Shown: positions 1 to 7,584 of the stretch, in pieces
Layout of the letters: each line of letters starts with the position of its first letter
Position numbering within the stretch: the stretch's first letter is position 1
NCBI RefSeq assembly: GCF_018141005.1
Contig: NZ_CP046582.1
Span: forward strand, 1,736,001 to 1,800,000
Direction: 5' to 3'
DNA length: 64,000 nucleotides
From: Erwinia sp. E602
GTDB taxonomy: Bacteria; Pseudomonadota; Gammaproteobacteria; Enterobacterales; Enterobacteriaceae
The notes under the pieces: model-generated
The model's input: only the letters and a program-made list of their open reading frames with translations
What the model was told of the DNA's origin: nothing
Databases searched by the model: none
Program-made: the position numbers and the translations under genes

Positions 1-161
1 ACGGTCACCGTCCCTTCGCTGGCAATGCTCTGATGGGGCAAAGACGTCTGATTGGTTTCAGCCAGTTGCGCCTCTGCCTGGTACGCGAAAGTCACGTTGC
101 TGAATACGCTGAGGATCATCAGCATTGCGGCACTCAGCACTCCCCTGACGATACTGTTCAT
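1..161 (-). CDS. Exported protein, N-terminal fragment (cut by window edge)
   Basis: The reading frame runs off the left edge, so only the first 53 or so residues are visible. It opens with an ATG at 161 preceded by a GGGAGGAAAC ribosome-binding site. The first 26 residues have a short charged start, a hydrophobic core and an alanine-containing end (FAYQA), which fits a Sec signal peptide. The mature part that can be seen is Gln/Ser/Thr rich and carries no motif I recognise. The product is probably periplasmic or secreted. The function cannot be assigned from this fragment. Confidence 0.6.
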   Translation of the reverse strand, partial: MNSIVRGVLSAAMLMILSVFSNVTFAYQAEAQLAETNQTSLPHQSIASEGTVT

Positions 162-460
162 AGTTCTGTTTCCTCCCTGGGTTGATGTCCATGTACCTTA
201 GCCAGCGTCAGCTGAACTTCTCGTCAATGGTTGGTTTTTTTTGGGCAGATTAATGCGCAAACAATCGCCAGTTTCTGTCTGCATCTTCCTGGCCATTGTC
301 TGACAGCCGCGTTCAAAAATGCCTGCCCGGCGGTCAGACGTCGGGCGTTTCCTGTTGTCTTAATCCGTGCAGAAAGCGGCGTTGACGTGGGTCAATATGG
401 CCTCTGACTGCCCGCGTTAGCATGAGTGAAACTTATTTTTCATCTCATAAAGGGTATGCA
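162..460. other. Intergenic region, no gene seen
   Basis: No convincing reading frame is present between the divergent exported-protein gene and the YagU-type gene. A GCCCG/CGGGC inverted repeat near 325-350 could form a weak hairpin. Promoters for both flanking genes must lie here, but I see no strong -35/-10 pair. Confidence 0.4.
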
Positions 461-1009
461 ATGCTGCAAATAAAAACTAACCGTCAGGTCATCCTCTGGA
501 CCACGCTGGTCGGCGGATTTATCAGTTCGCTGGTGAAATGGGGTTCGGAAGTGAATATGCCGCCGCGTATGGCCGGTGAGATTTCGCCGCCCGGCGCGCA
601 TATTGATGCCTGGCTGGGCTGGCTGGGGATCAACTCCCACTCGCTGGACTACCTCTATCAGGGCATCAACGTGCCCGGCGCGGTAACGCTCTACCACTGG
701 CTGTTCAGCTTTGCCTTTGCGCTGGTCTATGTGGTCGGCTCCGTGTACTGGCCGAAAATCCGCCTGGGGTTCGGCGCGCTGTATGGCGTAATCATCACGG
801 TGGTGATGCATGGCCTGCTGATACCTGTGCTCGGCTTCCGCAACCCGGTCTACGCGGACGGCGCTACCGGCTGGCTATGGCACCTGAACGCGGCCGAGCT
901 GAGCAGCGAAATCCTCGGCCATATCTATTGGTCGGTGTCGATTGAGATCTGCATGATTGCGGTGCTGGCGTATTTCGCCCGGCCGATTCGCGGCCGCTGG
1001 GTGCGCTAG
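461..1009 (+). CDS. YagU-family inner membrane protein (DUF1440)
   Basis: The 182-residue product resembles E. coli YagU, an inner-membrane protein linked to acid tolerance whose mechanism is not known. The shared pattern includes the early LVKWGSEVNMPPR segment, a central YHWLFSFAFALVYVVG helix and a C-terminal EILGHIYWSVSIEI segment. About four hydrophobic helices can be seen. An in-frame ATG lies upstream at 422 but has no ribosome-binding site, whereas ATG 461 is preceded by AAAGGGT at good spacing, so 461 is chosen. The gene stands alone. The family assignment is firm; the cellular role is only as known as that of YagU. Confidence 0.8.
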   Translation: MLQIKTNRQVILWTTLVGGFISSLVKWGSEVNMPPRMAGEISPPGAHIDAWLGWLGINSHSLDYLYQGINVPGAVTLYHWLFSFAFALVYVVGSVYWPKIRLGFGALYGVIITVVMHGLLIPVLGFRNPVYADGATGWLWHLNAAELSSEILGHIYWSVSIEICMIAVLAYFARPIRGRWVR

Positions 1010-1098
1010 CTGGCATCGGTTGATAACCGTGATTCGAATGATGAGTCAGATCCAGTGATAACGGCTAACCCGGCCTGTCTGTTTTAACCGGACGCGTT

Positions 1099-1363
1099 TC
1101 CGGATCTCGCCGTCAGGCTGACGGGTACCCGGCTGCCCGCGCTACGCTGGCCCTTGCGCAGGGCCAGCGTTTAGCTTTTACAGCGGTGCTGCCCTCCGGC
1201 GGGCAGCAGCTGGATCTGTTTCTCCGACCAGACACCCCACGCGGCGATGGCCGGGCAATATCTGCTGGAGCAGACGTTTTTACTGGCGGTAGCGGATATG
1301 CAGCAGGCGGATAACGCGCCGTTGCGGGTGCTTGAGGATCACCTGGGGAAAGCGCTGGTGTAA
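1099..1363 (+). pseudogene. Decayed, frameshifted gene remnant of unknown family
   Basis: Two overlapping plus-strand frames look like parts of one broken gene. The first, roughly 1099-1250, reads ARATLALAQGQRLAFTAVLP and on towards QLDLFL. The second, about 1202-1363, reads AGQYLLEQTFLLAVADMQQ and ends LGKALV before a TAA at 1361. Neither has a start codon with a ribosome-binding site, and joining them needs a frameshift near 1230. The codon use is like that of real genes here. I do not recognise the family, so this is offered as a remnant rather than a functional call. Confidence 0.35.
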
Positions 1364-1448
1364 CAAAAAAGATTTTGCATAATCCGGCACGCTTTACCAT
1401 CATATCTGTGATCCTTCCTTCGATTGCTAATTATTAGCTGGTACAACC

Positions 1449-2915
1449 GTGCAAAAACTCACCGACTCGCTGCTGCAGGCCGTCAGGCGCAGCGCGTGGT
1501 ACCCGAAAAGACGCTCTTATCGGGTGCTGTTCTGGCGTGAAATTACGCCGCTGGCCGTGCCGATTTTCTTTGAGAACCTGTGTGTGCTGCTGATGGGTGT
1601 GCTCAGCACCTTCCTGGTCAGCTGGCTGGGCAAGGAGGCAATGGCCGGGGTCGGGCTGGCCGACAGCTTCAACATGGTGGTGATCTCCTTCTTTGCGGCT
1701 ATTGACCTCGGCACCACGGTGGTGGTGGCCTTCAGCCTCGGCAAACTCAAACGCGAACGGGCGCTGGCCGCTACCCGGCAGTCGCTGGTGATCATGACGC
1801 TGTTTGCGGTGCTGCTGGCGATAGCCATTGAGTTTATCGGCCCGCAAATCATCGACCTGATCGCCGGCGCGGCCGAGCCGGAGGTCAAGATGATGGCGCT
1901 CTCCTATCTGCAGATCAGCGCCTGGAGCTACCCGGCGGCGGCGATTGCCCTGATCGGCTGCGGCGCGCTGCGTGGGGCGGGGAACACCAAAATCCCGATG
2001 CTGATCAACGGCGGTATGAACATCCTCAATATCGCCATCAGCAGCGTGCTGATCTACGGCTGCTTCTCGTGGGACGGGCTGGGTTTTATCGGTGCCGGTC
2101 TTGGCCTGACTATCTCACGCTATATCGGCGCGGCGGCGGTGATCTATGTGCTGATGATCGGCTTTGTGCCGGTACTGAAAATCTCACTTAAGAGCTACTT
2201 CAGCCGTCTGGATATCGGCATCCTGCGCGAGGTGCTGGGCATCGGCGTACCGGCCAGCATTGAGTCGGTGCTGTTTAACGGCGGCAAACTGCTGACCCAG
2301 GTGTTTGTCGCCGGAATGGGCACCGACGTGATCGCCGGCAACTTTATCGCCTTCTCTATCGCCTCGATGATCAACCTGCCGGGCAATGCGCTGGCCTCGG
2401 CGGGCACCATTATCGTCGGCTCGCGGCTTGGCCGTGGCCAGCTGCTACAGCCGGAGCGCCAGCTGCGGCATATTTTCTGGATGTCCACCATCGCGCTCTC
2501 CCTGCTGGCCTTCCTGACGGTGCCGTTTGCCGGTGTGCTCGCCGCGTTCTATACCGAAGACCCGGCGGTGATCGAGGTGGTCAAAACGCTGGTCTGGCTT
2601 AACGCCGCCTTCATGCCATTCTGGGCGGCCTCGTGGGTCTTGCCCGCCGGGCTTAAAGGCGCACGTGACGCCCGTTACACCATGTGGGTGTCGCTGCTCA
2701 GCATGTGGGGCGGGCGTATCGTGGCGGGCTATCTGCTTGGCATCGTGCTCGGGTTTGGCGTGGTCGGCATCTGGCTGGGCATGGTGATTGACTGGATGAT
2801 CCGGGGGCGCTGCTTCTGGCGACGGCTCGACAGCGGCCGCTGGCTGTGGCAGTACCGTCCGCAGGCGGAGAGGGCGGAGAGTGGGGATAACACGGAAAGT
2901 AAACCGGCAGAGTGA
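1449..2915 (+). CDS. yeeO: MATE-family efflux transporter YeeO
   Basis: The 488-residue product matches E. coli YeeO over nearly its whole length, from YKVLFWREITPLA-like and LLMGVLSTFLVSWLGK segments to the ALRGAGNTKIP and WVLPAGLKGARDAR segments. YeeO is an inner-membrane MATE exporter reported to release flavins (FMN/FAD) and some peptides; MATE proteins use proton or sodium gradients. Twelve hydrophobic segments are evident. The start used is a GTG at 1449; it lacks a strong ribosome-binding site, so a nearby start is possible. E. coli YeeO has a longer N-terminus absent here. In E. coli the gene sits beside tRNA-Asn genes and amn, both found tens of kilobases downstream in this window. 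Confidence 0.9.
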   Translation: MQKLTDSLLQAVRRSAWYPKRRSYRVLFWREITPLAVPIFFENLCVLLMGVLSTFLVSWLGKEAMAGVGLADSFNMVVISFFAAIDLGTTVVVAFSLGKLKRERALAATRQSLVIMTLFAVLLAIAIEFIGPQIIDLIAGAAEPEVKMMALSYLQISAWSYPAAAIALIGCGALRGAGNTKIPMLINGGMNILNIAISSVLIYGCFSWDGLGFIGAGLGLTISRYIGAAAVIYVLMIGFVPVLKISLKSYFSRLDIGILREVLGIGVPASIESVLFNGGKLLTQVFVAGMGTDVIAGNFIAFSIASMINLPGNALASAGTIIVGSRLGRGQLLQPERQLRHIFWMSTIALSLLAFLTVPFAGVLAAFYTEDPAVIEVVKTLVWLNAAFMPFWAASWVLPAGLKGARDARYTMWVSLLSMWGGRIVAGYLLGIVLGFGVVGIWLGMVIDWMIRGRCFWRRLDSGRWLWQYRPQAERAESGDNTESKPAE

Positions 2916-2994
2916 GGCAATGGCTGTCCAGCTCAGCACATGCTGCCGGCAGTTTTCTGGCAGCGGTTAGCCAGCGCTGCGGGGGCCGTTACCG

Positions 2995-3162
2995 GTTGCC
3001 CGGCTGCCAGCCGCTGGCGCTGCAGGTGAGCGCTGTTGCCCGGCTGCCAGCCGCTGGCGCTGCGGGCAAACGCTTGTGCCCCGACTGCCAGCCGCTGGCG
3101 CTGCGGGCAAACGCTTGTGCCCCGACTGCCAGCCGCCCGCGCTGCAGGTGAGCGCTGTTGCC
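2995..3162. repeat. Four tandem 40-41 bp repeats downstream of yeeO
   Basis: Units begin at 2995, 3035, 3075 and 3116, and a fifth begins at about 3157 but breaks off. Each carries the core CTGCCAGCCGCTGGCGCTGC or a close variant and then either GTGAGCGCT or GCAAACGCT. The core is itself partly palindromic (CAGC..GCTG). The short ORFs that cross the array are products of the repetition and are not called as genes. Confidence 0.85.
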
Positions 3163-3236
3163 CCTGACCGCTGCTGAATAAGCACGGATTGTCAACAAAT
3201 CTGCCAGCGTCCGGCGAAATGCTGCTTGCGCGTAAG

Positions 3237-3253
3237 ATATATCATAGATATAT
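3237..3253. promoter_or_regulatory. Inverted repeat, candidate YqjI operator
   Basis: ATATATC and GATATAT form a perfect 7-bp inverted repeat around a 3-bp spacer, about 50 bp upstream of the yqjH start. In E. coli the PadR-type regulator YqjI represses yqjH by binding AT-rich inverted repeats in this promoter, and a YqjI homologue is encoded just downstream here. Assignment of the site to YqjI is inference. Confidence 0.55.
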
Positions 3254-3260
3254 TTTTATT

Positions 3261-3280
3261 CTCAAATAAGAATCATTCCA
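3261..3280. promoter_or_regulatory. Possible Fur box upstream of yqjH
   Basis: The stretch AAATAAGAATCATTCC keeps the alternating NAT/ATT pattern of a Fur box but is a partial match. Fur control is known for E. coli yqjH, which supports the call. It lies next to the ATATATC inverted repeat, so iron and YqjI signals may meet here. Confidence 0.4.
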
Positions 3281-3304
3281 TTTCCGATTACCAGGAGAAC
3301 CACC

Positions 3305-4087
3305 ATGTCCGAAACGTCCAGCCGGTTGCCAGAACGCGTGCGTAATGAACTGCGCTTCCGCCAGTTAACCGTCACCGCAAAAACCCGCATCGCTGACAGC
3401 TTCTGGCGCATTGACTTCAGCGGCGCCGACCTGGCGGGTTTCACCTCGCCAGGCTTTGACGACCATATCAAGGTATTTTTCCCGGATGCCGCCAGCGGCA
3501 TACTGTCATTGCCAGAGGTTACGGCCGACGGCGTGGTGTGGAAAGAGGGCGCCCGTCCGGTCTCGCGCGACTATACACCGCTGTTTTTTGACGCGGAGCA
3601 GCAAACCCTGACCCTCGATTTTTATATTCACGACGGCGGCGTTGCCAGCGGCTGGGCGGACAGGGCGCAGATCGGTGATGCGCTGGCCATTGGCGGCCCG
3701 CGCGGTTCGCTGGTGGTACCGGAAGATTACAGGTTCCAGCTTTACGTCACCGACGAGAGCGGCCTGCCGGCCTTTAAGCGCCGTAATCTGACCCAGACCG
3801 CGCAGCTGAGCCACCTGTACGCCTTCGCCGATCCGGCACCGGGCACGGCCTACCTGGAGGTGCATAACGATCTGCACGTTCACTGGCTGGGCAGCGGCCA
3901 TATGCAGGGCCCACACATCGATACGTTGATTAACACCCTGGATACGGTAACGATCCCGTCTGATGACTACTTTATCTGGCTTACCGGGGAGGGTGAGGCG
4001 GTAAAAAAACTCAGCGATTACTTTATCGGCCAGCGCGGCTGTGATGAACGCTTCGTGCGTGCTGTGGCATACTGGCACAACAAGTAA
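3305..4087 (+). CDS. yqjH: Siderophore-interacting ferric reductase YqjH
   Basis: The 260-residue protein belongs to the siderophore-interacting (SIP/ViuB) family and follows E. coli YqjH closely. YqjH is a cytoplasmic NADPH-dependent, FAD-containing ferric-chelate reductase that releases iron from imported siderophores. Visible family signatures are PERVRNELRFRQLTV near the start, SRDYTPLFF and DFYIHDGGVASGWA in the FAD domain (about residues 80-120), GGPRGSLVVPEDY (about 130-145) and DDYFIWLTGEGEAVK near the C-terminus. An AGGAGAACC ribosome-binding site precedes ATG 3305. Fes at 43.5 kb offers a second route of iron release from catecholate siderophores. Confidence 0.92.
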   Translation: MSETSSRLPERVRNELRFRQLTVTAKTRIADSFWRIDFSGADLAGFTSPGFDDHIKVFFPDAASGILSLPEVTADGVVWKEGARPVSRDYTPLFFDAEQQTLTLDFYIHDGGVASGWADRAQIGDALAIGGPRGSLVVPEDYRFQLYVTDESGLPAFKRRNLTQTAQLSHLYAFADPAPGTAYLEVHNDLHVHWLGSGHMQGPHIDTLINTLDTVTIPSDDYFIWLTGEGEAVKKLSDYFIGQRGCDERFVRAVAYWHNK

Positions 4088-4142
4088 GGTTTACGCCGCC
4101 CGCGCTGGGCGGCACGTTGATGCTTTTTACCTCAGGCCGCTG

Positions 4143-4682
4143 ATGAAACAATCCTCCTCTGTACCCCAGCCCGGCGTCGATGCGCCATCCTCCTGCGGCG
4201 AACCGCGCCGCCGCCGGCGTGAAAAGATGCTCGACGCTGGCGATCTGCGGCTGCTGGTGTTGCATTTTCTCAGCCACAGCCCGGCGCACGGTTATGAGCT
4301 GATCAAGTCTATTGAAGATCTCTCCGGCGGTGAGTACAGCCCCAGCCCCGGCATGATCTACCCGGCGCTGACGCTGCTGGAAGAGACACAGCAGATCGCG
4401 GTGCTGGATGCGCAGGCGGCGCGTAAAGCCTACCGCTTACTGCCGGAGGGCCAGGCCACGCTGCAGCAGCAGGCACCGCTGCTGGCGCAGGCGATGCAGC
4501 GGCTGGCGTCGCTGGCGGTGCTGGTGCACAACCGCTGCCTGCCGGAGATAGAGCGGGCGATCCACAATTTCAAAACGGCGCTGAACGGCCGTCTGGCGCA
4601 GCCGGGCATCTCCCGGCAGACGCTGTATGCGATCGTTGACGCGCTGGACGACGCAGCAAAGAAGATAGAACGCAGCGAGTAA
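4143..4682 (+). CDS. yqjI: PadR-family transcriptional regulator YqjI-like
   Basis: The 179-residue product carries a PadR winged-helix domain (about residues 30-110): LRLLVLHFLSHSPAHGYELI, then GGEYSPSPGMIYPALTLLEE. It ends in the helical C-terminal region typical of YqjI. E. coli YqjI is a nickel-responsive repressor of yqjH and of itself. Its histidine-rich, metal-binding N-terminal tail is not present here; the first 30 residues hold one Cys and an Arg-rich stretch instead. The longer frame from 4041 overlaps yqjH; ATG 4143, 55 bp after the yqjH stop, is taken as the start although its ribosome-binding site is weak. yqjH and yqjI are divergent in E. coli but co-directional here. Confidence 0.8.
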   Translation: MKQSSSVPQPGVDAPSSCGEPRRRRREKMLDAGDLRLLVLHFLSHSPAHGYELIKSIEDLSGGEYSPSPGMIYPALTLLEETQQIAVLDAQAARKAYRLLPEGQATLQQQAPLLAQAMQRLASLAVLVHNRCLPEIERAIHNFKTALNGRLAQPGISRQTLYAIVDALDDAAKKIERSE

Positions 4683-5169
4683 CCTGCACGCCCGGCTAAC
4701 CTTTTCACCCGCGTCCTCCCTGTTGGCTGTTGAGTTGCTGTCTTAAAGGCGTGGCTTTTTGCTCTGATGGCAGGGTGGGCTGTTGCGTTGCTGTCTTAAA
4801 GGCGCAGCTTCCTGTTCTGGTGGTGGGTTCGGCCGTGGGCGAAAAGAACGCCGGGACGCTGCAAGTACGTCCCTGTAAGCTCGGGCGGCGCTCCCTGCGC
4901 CGCACGCCCGGCTAACCTTTTCACCCGCGGCCTCCCTGTCGGCTACTGCGTTGCTGTTTAAGGGCGTAGCTTTTCGCTCTGGTGACGGGTTCGGCCGCGG
5001 GCGAAAAGAACGCCGGGACGCTGCAAGTACGTCCATGTAAGCTCGGGCGGCGCTCCCTGCGCCGCACGCCCGGCTAACCTTTTCACCCGCGGCCTCCCTG
5101 TCAGCTACTGCGTTGCTGTTAAGGGCATCGTTTTTCGGCAGAATACCGAAGATTAAGTAGTGGAATCTG

Positions 5170-5219
5170 TCTGATTTGGTCTGATTTGGTCTGATTTGGT
5201 CTGATTTGGTCTGATTTGG
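5170..5219. repeat. Five perfect 10-bp tandem repeats
   Basis: TCTGATTTGG is repeated five times head to tail without change. The matching place in the right mosaic (about 38240-38272, opposite strand) has about three imperfect copies, so copy number differs between the two. Confidence 0.9.
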
Positions 5220-5272
5220 TTTATTTGATTTTTTTGTCTGGTTTTAAAACAGCGACGCAGAAAATAACAGGC

Positions 5273-5374
5273 AATCGGGGTTTATCCGGATAAGCGGACC
5301 TTCGGGCACAGGGACGTGCCCGGCAGAGCCCAGGGACGTTACTGGCGTGTCCGCGTTCCGGATAAACCCCGATT
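5273..5374. repeat. 102-bp hairpin element with 18-bp terminal inverted repeats (left copy)
   Basis: AATCGGGGTTTATCCGGA at 5273-5290 and its exact complement at 5357-5374 bound the element. Further complementary segments (GCGGAC near the left arm, GTCCGC near the right; GGGCAC against GTGCCC) suggest a long imperfect hairpin. The copy at 38085-38186 is also 102 bp and differs at two positions by my count. It resembles a small non-coding palindromic or MITE-like element. Confidence 0.85.
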
Positions 5375-5377
5375 AGC

Positions 5378-5600
5378 CGGGCACCGGAACCCGAAGCGAC
5401 CAGCGGCCCGGAAGCCACACCCTGACAGGCCAGGCACCAAAACCCGAAGCGACCAGCGGCCCGGAAGCCACACCCTGACAGGCCAGGCACCAAAACCCGA
5501 AGCGACCAGCGGCCCGGAAGCCACACCCTGACTGGCCAGGCACCAAAACCTGAAGCGACCAGCGGCCGCAAAGCCACACCCTGACATGCCAGGCACCGAA
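5378..5600. repeat. 53-bp tandem array, family B (left copy)
   Basis: CAGCGGCC recurs at 5401, 5454, 5507 and 5560, an exact 53-bp period, within units that read GAAGCGACCAGCGGCCCGGA and then AAGCCACACCCTGAC. The same family lies in the opposite orientation at 37.85-38.08 kb. Units are contiguous without unique spacers. Confidence 0.9.
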
Positions 5601-5642
5601 ACCAGAAGCCACCTTTGGCCTCGGGCCCCCCATAATGCCCGG

Positions 5643-5682
5643 CTGTCTTTTTTCCATCACTTCCCCGTCATTAAATCGTCAT
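5643..5682 (+). promoter_or_regulatory. Two tandem PhoB boxes upstream of phnC
   Basis: Four heptamers lie at an exact 11-bp spacing: CTGTCTT at 5643, CCATCAC at 5654, CCGTCAT at 5665 and TCGTCAT at 5676. PhoB binds direct repeats of CTGTCAT spaced in this way. The last two heptamers are the best match. The position, about 60 bp upstream of a phosphonate-type transporter operon, fits phosphate-starvation control. Confidence 0.75.
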
Positions 5683-5740
5683 CGCGCTAACCCTTAATAG
5701 GGCGCACCACGGCACCCGCCGGATCAACGACGGTAACACT

Positions 5741-6574
5741 ATGGCACAGGCACTGTTAAAAATTGCCCACCAGCACAACTCGGCCCCGCACACGGCAGCC
5801 AGGGCCAAAGTGCTGGCAGTAAACGGACTCGGCAAAGCCTACGGCACGCAAACCCGCGTCCTGCACGACATCAACTTCGACCTGCACGCCGGTGAACTGG
5901 TTGCGGTCATCGGCCGCTCCGGTGCCGGAAAATCAACCCTGCTGCACGTCCTCAACGGCACCCTCCCGGCCAGCGAAGGCGAAATCGTCAACTTCCAGGA
6001 CAACGGCCAGCAGCAGAACATCGTTGAGCTGAACGCCAGGCAAATGCGCCAGTGGCGCAGCGAATGCGGCATGATCTTCCAGGACTTCTGCCTGGTCCCG
6101 CGCCTTGACGTGCTGACCAATGTTCTGCTTGGCCGCCTCAGCCAGACCTCCACGCTCAAATCATTCTTCAAAGTCTTCCCGGACGCCGACCGCGCCCGCG
6201 CCATCGGCCTGCTCGAATGGCTCAACATGCTGCCGCAGGCGCTGCAGCGCGCGGAAAACCTCTCCGGCGGCCAGATGCAGCGCGTGGCGATCTGCCGGGC
6301 GCTGATGCAAAACCCCAAAATACTGCTGGCCGACGAACCGGTCGCCTCGCTCGATCCGAAAAACACCCGCCGCATCATGGACGTCCTGCGCCAGGTCAGT
6401 GAAAACGGCATCAGCGTCATGGTCAACCTGCACTCGGTCGAACTGGTCAGAGAGTACTGCACCCGCGCCATTGGCATCGCCAAAGGACGCATTGTTTTCG
6501 ACGGACACCCGTCACAGCTGAACGACGACCTTCTCCATACCCTGTATGGCGAAGAACTGAACCAACCTCACTAA
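5741..6574 (+). CDS. phnC: Phosphonate-type ABC transporter, ATP-binding protein
   Basis: This 277-residue ABC ATPase belongs to the PhnC family. The Walker A motif GRSGAGKST is at residues 58-66, the signature LSGGQ at 174-178 and the Walker B segment ILLADEP at 194-200. The first 22 residues precede the conserved domain and are variable. It would sit on the cytoplasmic face and drive uptake with the two PhnE-type permeases encoded downstream. It is the first gene of a four-gene operon behind tandem PhoB boxes. The substrate cannot be read from sequence: phosphonates, phosphite or another phosphorus ester are all possible. Confidence 0.9.
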   Translation: MAQALLKIAHQHNSAPHTAARAKVLAVNGLGKAYGTQTRVLHDINFDLHAGELVAVIGRSGAGKSTLLHVLNGTLPASEGEIVNFQDNGQQQNIVELNARQMRQWRSECGMIFQDFCLVPRLDVLTNVLLGRLSQTSTLKSFFKVFPDADRARAIGLLEWLNMLPQALQRAENLSGGQMQRVAICRALMQNPKILLADEPVASLDPKNTRRIMDVLRQVSENGISVMVNLHSVELVREYCTRAIGIAKGRIVFDGHPSQLNDDLLHTLYGEELNQPH

Positions 6575-6600
6575 CACCTTTTGGGATACGGAACACAGCA

Positions 6601-7524
6601 ATGAAAAAAATCTTCGTCGCCGCCGCAGTAATCAGCACCCTGTCCGCTAACGTCAGTGCTGCCGATGCGCCAAAGGAGCTGAATCTGGGCATTCTGGGCG
6701 GGCAAAACGCCACCCAGCAGATCGGTGATAACCAGTGTGTGAAAGATTTCTTCGACAAAGAGCTGAGCGTTGACACCAAACTGCGCAACTCGTCCGACTA
6801 CTCTGGCGTCATCCAGGGACTGATCGGCGGCAAAGTGGATATGGTGCTGAGCATGTCACCTTCCTCCTTTGCCTCGGTCTATATCAACGACCCGAAAGCG
6901 GTGGACGTGGTCGGCATCGTGGTGGATGACAAGGACCAATCGCGCGGCTACCACTCCGTAGTGGTGGTCAAGGCCGACAGCCCGTACCAGAAGCTGGAAG
7001 ACCTGAAGGGCAAAGCCTTTGGTATGGCTGACCCGGACTCTACCTCCGGCTTCCTGTTCCCGAACCAGAGCTTCAAAAAGCTGTTCGGCGGCACGGTTGA
7101 CGACAAATACAACGGCTTCTTCTCCAGCGTCACCTTCTCCGGCGGCCACGAGCAGGACGTACTGGGCGTGCTGAACGGCCAGTTCGACGGTGCGGTCACC
7201 TGGGCCTCAATGATTGGTGACCACAACACCGGCTACACCAGCGGCGCCTTCACCCGTATGATCCGCGCCGGCCAGCCGGACCTGATGAAAAAAGTACGCA
7301 TCATCTGGCAGTCGCCGCTGATCCCCAACGGCCCGATCCTGGTCAGCAACAAACTGCCGGCCGATTTCAAGGCGAAGCTGATCACCGCGATTAAGAAGCT
7401 GGATAAAGAGAACCACAGCTGCTTCGTGAAAGCCGTCGGCGGTGCCCAGCACATTGGTGAAGCGACCGTGGCCGACTACCAGACCGTGATCGACATGAAG
7501 CGTGAGCTGACCAAAGCCCGTTAA
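6601..7524 (+). CDS. phnD: Phosphonate-type ABC transporter, periplasmic binding protein
   Basis: The 307-residue protein starts with a clear signal peptide (MKKIFVAAAV, cleavage probably after VSAAD) and continues as a PhnD-family binding protein. Typical marks are DYSGVIQGLIGGKVD (about residues 67-81), GMADPDSTSGFLFPN (about 140-155), SGGHEQDVLGVLNGQFDGAV (about 180-199) and the KSPLIP-like QSPLIPNGPI near residue 240. The spacing from phnC is 26 bp. A hairpin with a short U-run follows the gene, which would raise its expression over the permeases, as is common for binding proteins. Confidence 0.92.
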   Translation: MKKIFVAAAVISTLSANVSAADAPKELNLGILGGQNATQQIGDNQCVKDFFDKELSVDTKLRNSSDYSGVIQGLIGGKVDMVLSMSPSSFASVYINDPKAVDVVGIVVDDKDQSRGYHSVVVVKADSPYQKLEDLKGKAFGMADPDSTSGFLFPNQSFKKLFGGTVDDKYNGFFSSVTFSGGHEQDVLGVLNGQFDGAVTWASMIGDHNTGYTSGAFTRMIRAGQPDLMKKVRIIWQSPLIPNGPILVSNKLPADFKAKLITAIKKLDKENHSCFVKAVGGAQHIGEATVADYQTVIDMKRELTKAR

Positions 7525-7549
7525 TCACCGCCTTACCTTCTGCATTCAG

Positions 7550-7571
7550 GGGCCGGATCTCCGGCCCTTTT
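7550..7571 (+). terminator. Intra-operon hairpin between phnD and the permease genes
   Basis: GGGCCGGA and TCCGGCCC form an 8-bp stem with a 2-bp loop, followed by TTTT. It lies 26 bp after the phnD stop and just before the ribosome-binding site of the first permease. It probably acts as a partial terminator or mRNA stabiliser. Confidence 0.65.
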
Positions 7572-7584
7572 CTCAGGGTTACCC

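Larger units (their letters stand above)
4687..5600. repeat. Left composite repeat mosaic
   Basis: This gene-free stretch is built from repeat modules that recur in inverted orientation at 37.85-39.15 kb. From left to right it holds units of a 53-bp repeat (GTTGCTG at 4734 and 4787), a GC-rich module of about 110 bp that begins GAACGCCGGGACGCTGCAAG and recurs at about 4848 and 5008, five 10-bp repeats, a 102-bp hairpin element and a second 53-bp array. ORFs inside it follow the repeats and are not genes. Confidence 0.9.

Noticed and set aside
1113..1403. Minus-strand 96-codon frame
   Set aside because: The product is Pro/Ala/Arg-rich without a family match, and the plus strand shows better evidence of a decayed gene.
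5221..5660. Minus-strand frames with repeated GVASGPLVASGFGAW peptides
   Set aside because: They are three-frame readings of the 53-bp family B array; the period is not a multiple of three and no ribosome-binding site is present.
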